The notes below the pieces were generated by a model, which saw nothing but the letters and a program-made list of their open reading frames with translations, ran no database searches and was not told the DNA's origin. Positions 53,152 to 61,447 of a stretch of 64,000 nucleotides of DNA are shown here, one piece after another. Made by a program: the position numbers and the translations under genes. Source of the stretch: Cinnamomum chago (Eukaryota > Streptophyta > Magnoliopsida > Laurales > Lauraceae); assembly GCA_038049695.1 (NCBI GenBank), contig CP142452.1, positions 108,950,001 to 109,014,000 on the forward strand, read 5' to 3'. The number at the start of each line of letters is the position of its first letter. Positions within the stretch are counted from its first letter, which is position 1.

Positions 53152-55947
53152 ATGACGAAGACACTCTTCCTTCCTCTTTCGCCCATCATGCTTTTTTTTT
53201 TGCTGTTTCTCCACTCATTTTCCTTTCAGTCAAAATCTCTACCTCAAACTCTACAACAAAAAGAGCGGCTAATCCTCCTAAAACTCAAGACAGAATGGAG
53301 AAACCCACCTTCCCTCTCCAATTGGGCGATGGAGTCGAATGGAGACCACTGCTCCTGGCCTGAGGTCAAATGCACCAACGATGGCACCATCACTGAAATC
53401 AATCTTTCATACAAGAACCTCTCATTCCCAATCCCGCCGTCCATCTGCTACCTCACCAATCTCACTAATATCAATCTCTCCGATAACGACATCCATGGCC
53501 CTTTCCCGATCTATCTCTCCAACTGCTCCAATCTCCGATACCTTGACATCTCGTGGAATCACTTCGTCGGTCGCTTGCCTCCCGACATCGACCGCCTCTC
53601 CTCCCTCCGCTCTTTTTCCCTTTCCAGCAATAACTTCATCGGCCACATACCGCCGGAGATAGGTCATATGTCCAATCTTACCCAGCTCAGTCTCGATTCG
53701 AACCTCTTCAACAGATCTATCCCTTCAAAGATCGGCGATTTGGAGAATCTCGAATTACTGGGACTCGACCACCATTCGATCATGCCGCAATGGAGAATCC
53801 CACCTGAATTCGGCCGGCTGAAGAAGCTTAAGTACCTCTGGATTGAGAACTCAAATCTGATCGGGTATATCCCGGGGTTTCTCATCAACCTCACAGATCT
53901 CGAGATGCTCAATCTCTCGGAGAACAAACTGAGAGGCGAAATTCCGAGAGATTTGTTCAGATTGAAGAATTTGATAGAAGTTGATCTCGACAGCAATAAC
54001 TTCTTCGGTGAAATCCCAAGACCGATTGATTGTCTTCGCCTGAAAGGCTTAGATCTCTCCACGAATCAACTGACAGGAACGATTCCAGAAGATTTTAGCA
54101 AGCTGGTGAATCTGGGATATCTTTATCTGGGCAGTAACCTACTTTCCGGCGAGATTCCGACAAGTATTAGCCAACTGCCTTATCTGACAGAACTCTACCT
54201 CGTCAACAACAAATTGACGGGGGCTCTCCCTCCGGAATTAGGTCTTCATTCCAATCTTGTTTATTTTAATGTCTCCATGAACAGACTCTCGGGCAAGCTG
54301 CCGCAGAACCTGTGCCACGGCGGCTTACTCCGTTGGCTTGAGGCTTTCTCTAACAATCTCAGCGGAACTTTGCCGGAGTCCCTCGACAACTGCACCAACT
54401 TGCTAATCGTACGGCTACACTGCAACATATTTACTGGAGAAATATCGGCAATTCTAAGCGCACTCCCTCTGATACAGAAGCTTGAGTTACAAGAAAATAG
54501 AATCTCCGGAGAGTTACCGTCGAACTTCATGTGGTCGAAATATCTCGACACACTCAATCTCAGTAAAAATCAGCTCACTGGCAGGATTCCTCCTGAGATC
54601 GGGTTTCTGGGCGCACTCAACTCTCTTGACCTATCTGGAAACAAACTCTCCGGGGAGATCCCGTCGGAACTCAGATACCTTTACTTGCACAAACTTGACC
54701 TCTCTTCCAACCGACTCATCGGAAAGATACCGGACGAGTTAGACAAGCCGGAGTTCGAGACGAGCTTCCTCAACAACTCGAGACTGTGTGCATCCAAGTC
54801 CAAACATAATCACTCCACCAACTTCAACATTCGCTCCTGCGACTCCTCCAAAATATCGCCCCGAGTTCTCGCTTCCATCTTGGCCATCTCGGGCTTCTCA
54901 ATCCTCCTCGTCCTCGCTTTCCTCGCGTGGTTCTTCGTTAGACGAGATCACAAGAATAGGAAGCGAGAGCAGAGACAAGAGTTTGAGGAGGAGGAGGAGG
55001 ATCTCCCTAAGCCTACATGGTGGTTTACCTCGTTCCATCGGCTGGATTTCATGGAGGACGACATCTTAAACGGTCTGGTTGAAAGCAACCTTATTGGGAG
55101 TGGAGGATCCGGGAAGGTTTATCGGATCTCCATAGGGAACCAAACGGACAACTTCATGGTGGCCGTGAAGAAGATTTATAACAGCAACAGGTCGGGTGGC
55201 AAGTTGGAAAAGGAATTCCAAGCTGAGATTGAAATACTAGGCCGGATCCGACACGCCAACATAGTCAAGTTGCTCTGCTGCATTTCGAGCCAAGATTCGA
55301 AGCTTCTAGTATATGAGTACATGGAGAACGGGAGCCTGGACCGCTGGCTATATCAGAAGAGAAATGATAATATAGAATCGGGACCGTTGGATTGGCCAAT
55401 CCGATTACAGATAGCAGTGGATGCCGCCCGGGGCCTCTGCTACATGCACCACTCCTGCTCCCTTCCCATCATCCACCGAGACGTCAAGTCCAGCAATATC
55501 CTTCTCGACTCTGAATTCAAGGCCCGGATCGCTGATTTTGGGCTTGCCCGGATGCTGTTCCGACATGGGCAAGGAGAGCCCGAGTCCATGTCTGCGATCG
55601 CCGGCACTTTTGGGTACATTGCTCCAGAGTATGCATTTTGGGCACGAGCAAACGAGAAGTCCGATGTGTATAGCTTTGGAGTGGTGCTTCTGGAGCTAGC
55701 GACAGGAAAGAAAGCCTGCAGCACGTGCGATGGGTGCAACGGCCTGGTGGAATGGGCGTGGCATCATTTGCTAGAGGGGAAGGACTTGGTGGAAGCAGTT
55801 GATGAGGAGCTTAGAGAAGAACCTGCTTACTTGAATGAGATTACTCTTGTGTTCAACCTGGGGCTCAACTGCACTGTGAGGATGCCTTCTCATAGGCCTT
55901 CCATGAAACAAGTGGTGCACATCTTGCAGCGGTGTGGCCCACCATAG
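53152..55947 (+). CDS. LRR receptor-like kinase E, HSL3-like (subfamily XI), intact
   Basis: Single exon, 931 residues, same start context as B. Signal peptide, LRR ectodomain, membrane helix about 572-594, glycine loop GSGGSGKVY about 648, VAVKK lysine, HRDVKSSN about 774, DFG about 795 and APEY are all present, so it should be an active kinase. Nearly identical to B over most of its length, with differences concentrated in the first LRRs (for example SDNDIHGPFP against HGNNIPGPFP). From about 55713 to the end, and through the 3' flank, it instead matches copy C. A TAG in place of CAG ends the protein four residues earlier than B, C and D, just before the usual QNS tail. The juxtamembrane acidic run is EFEEEEEDLP. 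Role as for B: probable plasma-membrane peptide receptor, ligand unknown. Confidence 0.95.
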   Translation: MTKTLFLPLSPIMLFFLLFLHSFSFQSKSLPQTLQQKERLILLKLKTEWRNPPSLSNWAMESNGDHCSWPEVKCTNDGTITEINLSYKNLSFPIPPSICYLTNLTNINLSDNDIHGPFPIYLSNCSNLRYLDISWNHFVGRLPPDIDRLSSLRSFSLSSNNFIGHIPPEIGHMSNLTQLSLDSNLFNRSIPSKIGDLENLELLGLDHHSIMPQWRIPPEFGRLKKLKYLWIENSNLIGYIPGFLINLTDLEMLNLSENKLRGEIPRDLFRLKNLIEVDLDSNNFFGEIPRPIDCLRLKGLDLSTNQLTGTIPEDFSKLVNLGYLYLGSNLLSGEIPTSISQLPYLTELYLVNNKLTGALPPELGLHSNLVYFNVSMNRLSGKLPQNLCHGGLLRWLEAFSNNLSGTLPESLDNCTNLLIVRLHCNIFTGEISAILSALPLIQKLELQENRISGELPSNFMWSKYLDTLNLSKNQLTGRIPPEIGFLGALNSLDLSGNKLSGEIPSELRYLYLHKLDLSSNRLIGKIPDELDKPEFETSFLNNSRLCASKSKHNHSTNFNIRSCDSSKISPRVLASILAISGFSILLVLAFLAWFFVRRDHKNRKREQRQEFEEEEEDLPKPTWWFTSFHRLDFMEDDILNGLVESNLIGSGGSGKVYRISIGNQTDNFMVAVKKIYNSNRSGGKLEKEFQAEIEILGRIRHANIVKLLCCISSQDSKLLVYEYMENGSLDRWLYQKRNDNIESGPLDWPIRLQIAVDAARGLCYMHHSCSLPIIHRDVKSSNILLDSEFKARIADFGLARMLFRHGQGEPESMSAIAGTFGYIAPEYAFWARANEKSDVYSFGVVLLELATGKKACSTCDGCNGLVEWAWHHLLEGKDLVEAVDEELREEPAYLNEITLVFNLGLNCTVRMPSHRPSMKQVVHILQRCGPP

Positions 55948-56877
55948 AATTCTAGATAGCCACTCTTCTCCACTCGTCTAGTCCCTCTTTGGCAACGTAG
56001 GATGTGGTAGTTAGATATCCTTCCTGGAGGATCACAAACTCAAGGTAACGCTCGAATTTAGTACCACTCCTAGTTATGCTCATGCAAAAGCCAGGCGAGC
56101 TTAATGTTGAGCTCACTCTCACGAATGTGACAATCAACTGTGATTTTGTCCTTTTGTCCCCAAGTATCTCGAATGTTTGACAAAAATCCCACCAAGATTC
56201 TCTCTATCTCAACTTTTCGAAGAAAACTCTCCCCACCGATTTTGATGCAAGGTAACAACTTTGATGGAGGGTGACAACTGTGTCACGTGGATCATTGCTC
56301 CACAATGTGTTAGGGTGGGGGATGCTTCCATAAATGGGGGATTCAAGTACAAAAGGGGGATTTCAAGTACATAGGGTGTACTTGAATCCCTCCATTTATG
56401 GAAGCATCCCTCACCCTATGGTGCGGAATGGATGCATATGAACATTCCCCTACATATATATATCTGAGATCTTGTGTTAGTGTTGAGAGAGAGAGAGAGA
56501 GTAAGTGCAATTTGTGTGCGTGGCTGGTTGTAAGTCTAGCTTGTAGTAATATGTCTTAAAGTAATGTGTATTGCGTAATTTGTGAGTGGCTTATAAGCTA
56601 TGTGTAGTTTTGTAAGTTTTAAAGCAGTTTTTTGTTATATTTATATTTTAAATTTAAATTAAGTGGCTTGTATTGATTGTAAAAGAAAGTTGTAGTTAAG
56701 CAGCAATTATGTGAATCAACCATCATCGGCCTGTTTGGATATGCACATAATAAGATATTTAGAGATTCAAATACTACAAGAATAAAATAGTGTAGATTAA
56801 AATAACATAAGAGTGTAATATTACAATATTATTGACATTTGGCAGTTACCAAATAAGTGAAGGGGGTGTTTGGATAA
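55948..56877. other. 3' flank of receptor E
   Basis: Nearly identical to the flank of C over the first 120 bp and collinear with B. It is interrupted by a hairpin element at 56311-56418 and contains the related - strand frame at 56070-56258. It ends in GGGGGTGTTTGGATAAATG, the left end of the element seen whole at 38821, cut there by the Copia fossil. Confidence 0.7.
56311..56418. mobile_element. Small hairpin (foldback) element, 108 bp
   Basis: TAGGGTGGGGGATGCTTCC and CATAAATGGGGGATTCAAGT on the left return as complement on the right (ACTTGAATCCCTCCATTTATG, GAAGCATCCCTCACCCTA). The arms are about 41 bp and pair almost perfectly around a 25 bp loop. B and C have no such sequence at the matching place (ATGTGTTACC), so it is an insertion. 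Confidence 0.85.
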
Positions 56878-57322
56878 ATGCAATGTCCAACAGCTGAGAG
56901 TTCATCGACAATGGTCTTATGTTTTAATAGATAATCTGTGATAGAGAGATTCCCTTTTTGTAAGCTTTGCAGTTGACGTTTCAACTCAATGGTGTGAGGC
57001 CGAGAAAGGGAAGCAAAGCGTTGTCCAATGGCAGTCCAAACAGCACGAGAAGTGCGGAGACCAACCACTTGAGACAAAACGTGCTCAGAGAGAGTAGCAC
57101 GGATCCAACTAAGCAAGTTTTGATCTTGTCGATTCCAATTCAGGAATGCAGGATCAATCATTATATTAGGGAAAAAGTGTTGCGAAAAGAACTTATTGTT
57201 CGCTTTATTTCTACCATCGATCAATTGGCGGACATCTTCACAAAAGGACTCACATCGCATCGTTTTTCCTTGCTTCGAGACAAGCTCATGGTTCGCTCAC
57301 GACCCATTAGCTTAAAGGGGGG
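56878..57322. mobile_element. Copia fossil: inverted gag fragment next to RNase H end
   Basis: About 57165-56878 on the - strand resembles Copia gag (DPAFLNWNRQDQNLLSWI and VGLRTSRAVW words). About 57158-57318 on the + strand resembles the end of the Copia pol polyprotein (RNase H tail with QLADIFTKGL and LRDKLMV), followed by a purine tract and the LTR. The two parts face away from each other, so this is a rearranged, fragmentary fossil. Most of pol is absent. Confidence 0.85.
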
Positions 57323-57814
57323 TGTTGGCACTGGAAGTACCTAATTCAGCCATTGAAAAAGAAAGAGGTGTTGTGAGATCAACAGGTGGAGATCTCAATA
57401 GAGCAGGTGTTGGTCTGATGGATGCACAGGTACACGTGGAGACAAATCTGGTTATGATAGATCTGAGGACCTGGTGTCGCTGAGAGAACACAAGCGCTGT
57501 GAATAGTGAGAGAAGAAGCACACGTGGAGGAGAGAATCAACTATGAAGAAGTCTTGGGAATGGGACGTGAGTCAAGAAGCTCTGGTACCATGAAATTAGT
57601 AAATATTCTCTCTCGTATATTTTTGAGAGGATTTCTATATTGTATATATAGAATAACTTTACAAGGATGAGGACTGATGTTGATAAGATACAAATCCTGA
57701 ATATCATGTAAAAATCATGTATTCAAATATTTAATTCCTTCTTTGGGTCTATCTTTTGAATCCTTTGAATCTCTATCCATTGCATGGTTGTAATGCTTAT
57801 CTTGTGTGCCAACA
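57323..57814 (+). mobile_element. Copia LTR, 492 bp
   Basis: Starts TGTTGGCA and ends TGCCAACA, a perfect 8-bp terminal inverted repeat. It directly follows the purine-rich AAAGGGG run, so it is the 3' LTR of the fossil at 56878. It has a TATATATAG stretch near 57640. The right flank is block X (copy 3). No second LTR is present in the window. Confidence 0.85.
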
Positions 57815-58260
57815 AATTTGACTTGAGCATCCCCTATCTCATTTATCAAAAAACTTCACCCACGAACAGACCATAAATTATATTGTGCTTGTGCAGTCAA
57901 TCTCATGGGGCCCACTTAAACACATTCCTAATATTGGGGGTAGTACATACGGAAACAACTTTCTACAGATAAGGGGTCATGCAAACAAAACAGCCAGCCC
58001 TTAATATCACAGCCTTAAATTTTAATAATCTTTTAATCATAGATTTTTTAATTTTTTTTTAAATTCAAAATAGCGATGAGTAAATGTTGGATGAGCATAA
58101 AATTGGACATGAGTGCATGACACCACATCATGGAGGGATACGCATCTGAAAAGAGAATTGCTAATCTAAAGTAGGCCCGAGTGGCCCCCATATAGCTGTA
58201 CCGTTGATGCAATTTGCTCATAGATGAAAGTCCTCCTGCTCAAAGTCTAGACTCTAGATA
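57815..58260. repeat. Block X, copy 3 (partial)
   Basis: Matches 17985-18430 and 50525-50985: GACTTGAGCATCCC, CCCACGAACnGACCATA, AATTATATTGTGCTTnTGCA, ATCTAAAGTAGGCCC, and ATGCAATTTGCTCA. This marks the right edge of the recognisable duplicated units. Confidence 0.8.
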
Positions 58261-59500
58261 CCAATTAATTAGTATGATACCACAGGCCTTCCCATCTTTT
58301 TATGGGACTTCTGGAAAGAAAAAAAAATATCACAAAAGAAAAGCTTATACATAAGAAGAAAAAGAATTCAGAAAAGCTGAATTACTAACCAGAAACTCCA
58401 AATTCAAAAGGTTCATTACAGGAGAGGATAAATATTATTACTAGATATGTTAGTCTTAATTTATTACAAAAAAGTTCTGATGAAGATCAATGTTTTAGAG
58501 CAATGTCAAAAACATGAGAAGTGGCAAATAAAAAGGATAAATATTATTGTAAAGGATAGATAAGATTGTAGGTAGAAAAGAATTTGAAAGGATCAATGAT
58601 AAACAAGGGCATTTTAGAGAATTTGCATCCAGTGCATGCAAAAATGAATTTCACAGGGAGAGCTCTCTCTCTTTGCGGTGGCTTTAGGTATTATGGGCGG
58701 TGTGTAAAGAGAATTTTGAAATCTCCACTTCAATGGTTGGTGTAGAGAGAAAGAGAGAATGCAAAGAAAAAAAAAGGTGTGCAATTAGAAGCTCTCTGTC
58801 ACAGGTCAAAATGGTCGTAGCATTGAAATGACCTAGTTGTCATCTGGAGGGCATAGACAGTAAATAATCACTCCGGGTAAGACTCAAGTGAAAAAAAGTA
58901 AAAAGAGTAACTGTGAATCCAGGCAAATGGAGATAATTCTGATTATTACACTTACGATGTAATTAATTAAGGTAAGAAATAAATTCTTAATTGTTAAAAT
59001 TGAGCTCCTTAGGAAGTGATCCATGGTTGTAAGGGGGGAGTAAGTTACAGAAAAAGTTCATTGGATGCAATTCACATTAACAAAGAATGTATAGCAAAGT
59101 TGCTAAAATCAAACAGAATCAGTTCCTTCAACACTGAACGCACCAAATTCCAGAAATCTCACCTACCACAGTCTATGGCTACTGAAATGCATCAGAATTG
59201 CCCTCTGATGGGAAACAGTCATTGGGAGATTATGAAAATCCAAAATCAATCTAGGATGATACATTATCATACAGAATCATACGTAATGTAGCTCCAGTAA
59301 AACATCCATTTCTGTCCAGTCCATCAGTAGCCTTGAGGTTTCATCGTGGCACGCAAAGGCCCAACTCTAGTAAACAAGAATAAATATCAGCATTCAATTT
59401 CAGAGAAAATAAAACATTATTCCTAATAACCTCTCATCAATCATCCACATGAAATACAAATGGAAACATGGGTGTAAATAATATAGCATCACCGGGAATA
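58261..59500. other. Intergenic DNA, no supported gene
   Basis: 58660-58790 (TTTAGGTATTATGG, GTGTAGAGAGAAAG) resembles 28866-28940, so a dispersed repeat is shared. A possible terminal exon on the - strand (59324-59366) is discussed under findings. Otherwise nothing recognised. Confidence 0.35.
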
Positions 59501-59509
59501 AATAAATAT

Positions 59510-60127
59510 CACCATTGTCATCAACACAATCAAAGCCCTATCCCAACTCCCAGCCCCAACTATGATGGGGTCGGCTACATCCGACATGAATTATATTTCT
59601 CAATTCTAGTGTATCATAGGCAATAAATAAATAAATATATCTGTCTATGCCTTGGTGATCATTTTACGGGCAAAGACTATCTCCAAGCTAACACAGGTGG
59701 ATGAACTGGGGCAGCAGCTATGTTGTATCAGTTATGGTTGCATTCACTAGGAGTCCAAGCCCTGCTTAAACTCTAAACCATAATATCTTAGCTCCTACGT
59801 TGTTGTTGGAGCTCTTCTTCCAGTGCCGGTCAACACTACATGGTACTATAGTAAGCTTAATGCTTTACTGGTATTTGCTCCCACACATGATCAAGGAAAA
59901 TGAAAGAACGCTCCAAAGTCCAAACAGTTGTAGCCAGCTAAACACGTCAATTCAACCATAAATGCCGATACAACACTGCATCGCCAAATCCCACACTCCC
60001 CATGTCTTGTGTTTGAAACCCGCCCCGAATTTACCCGATGTGCGTTTGTGTGGGTTTAGCAGGCGCGACGGGGGATTAGTCCTATTGGGTCAAAGACCTC
60101 AGGGATACCCACGTCATTAAAAAAAAG
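59510..60127. mobile_element. Two SINE-like or retroposon fragments
   Basis: 59525-59600 holds AAAGCCCTATCCCAACTCCC and GATGGGGTCGGCTACATCC, a phrase common in dispersed plant retroposons. 59980-60127 has a B-box-like TTTGAAACCCGCC, a GGCGCGACGGGGGATTAGTC body and a terminal A-run (60118-60125), the pattern of a plant tRNA-derived SINE. Neither is delimited by target duplications. Confidence 0.4.
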
Positions 60128-60715
60128 ACTCATTCTGTTGGTAAATCTTCAACCTAGATTTGCATCAAGAAACCCAAATGCAACATAGGTTTTTTCTTTT
60201 TTTTTCATTAGGAAATTCACCATGCAGTTAAAGGATTGCGTCCAACTAGATAGCTAGGGTTGTCACTGGGCAAGACTGAGCAGGAACCTAAATCATCAAG
60301 ACAGATATTCATTGTGATTCCAGTCATATAGCTGAAAGACAGGTCCACACCCACATGTTAGCGAAGTATTAGGTTCAGCTATTGTTAGAGAAGTTGGCCC
60401 GTATCCCGGTCACTCATAGCCCATTGCTAAGGGACCAATTTGTATATTAAACTTGGATCAGTAGGACCCAAGAAGACATCAACAGACATCCAATGAGCCA
60501 AGTTGCATGTGTATGGGCATGCATACCAGAATCCAACACTGTTTCAACATGCATACATTGTCACATCTTTAAATATAGGATTTCCTTCCATGCCAAAAAT
60601 AACACTAAAAAAAAACAATGTAACATGTCTTGCTCAAAACAATCACACAATAAGCATTTCATCATTTTATTTAGAATTAAGTTGAAGAGATGCAAAATAA
60701 CACTTGGCCAACTAT

Positions 60716-60792
60716 GAAACAAAGCTTAAACCAGTACGAGAAAAAAAAAAAAAAAAAAAAAAAAAACGAAACAAAGCTTAAACTAGTATGAG
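60716..60792 (+). repeat. 26-base A-run flanked by a 25 bp direct repeat
   Basis: GAAACAAAGCTTAAACCAGT..(60716-60740) is repeated after A26 and one C at 60768-60792 with two changes. This may be a target duplication around a bare poly(A) insertion or a local duplication. Confidence 0.85.
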
Positions 60793-61447
60793 AATCAAGT
60801 TACATTGAGAAGGCTCTGACTTAACCCACGTCAATGCGTATTAATCCAAAGAAAGCATGTAACAAACACCAAGTACCTCTTCATCTATGCATTAGCACTC
60901 ATTGAAATTCAAATGAGTTTTCATGAGGTTTTTCAGAAATTACAGGCTTGCTAACATAGCCCTTAGGATGGAAAACATGAAACCATGGACACAACCCTCC
61001 ATGAACAAATAATTCAGGTCCAATTCTCGATAATGAAGTGTCATATGGTAAACCAAACTTCTGACTGAAGAGAAATTCAGATAGCCTCATTATGCAATGG
61101 TCACAATAGACAGGTATCATAAGCTACAGGGTCAGGGTGTGTTGAGGAAAAAAAAAAAGTATAAATTAAGAAAGGGCAGTTGCCTTAATGAATATTCTTC
61201 ATAAAGATAACTGTATAAAGCTCCAAATAGGTTTCCAACTTTAATCAGCAAGGTCCATTTAAAAAAAAAAAAAAAACCCTTTAATCAGCAACGTGACAGT
61301 AACAGTCGCAAGCTGAATATATCTTCTAGAGTATTTGCGTAGGTTGAGTGACAACAACATTTTCTCGGATATCGAATACCCAACTAATGATTTGTTGTTT
61401 ATCATGAACCTGTAATCACATAAAGGTACTAAAGGCAAGAAGATCTA
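60793..61447. other. Intergenic DNA
   Basis: A - strand frame at 60899-61120 (FSQKFGLPYDTSLSRIGPEL, FVHGGLCPWFHVFHP) has protein-like composition, but no family is recognised and there are no clear splice sites. Not called as a gene. Confidence 0.3.
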
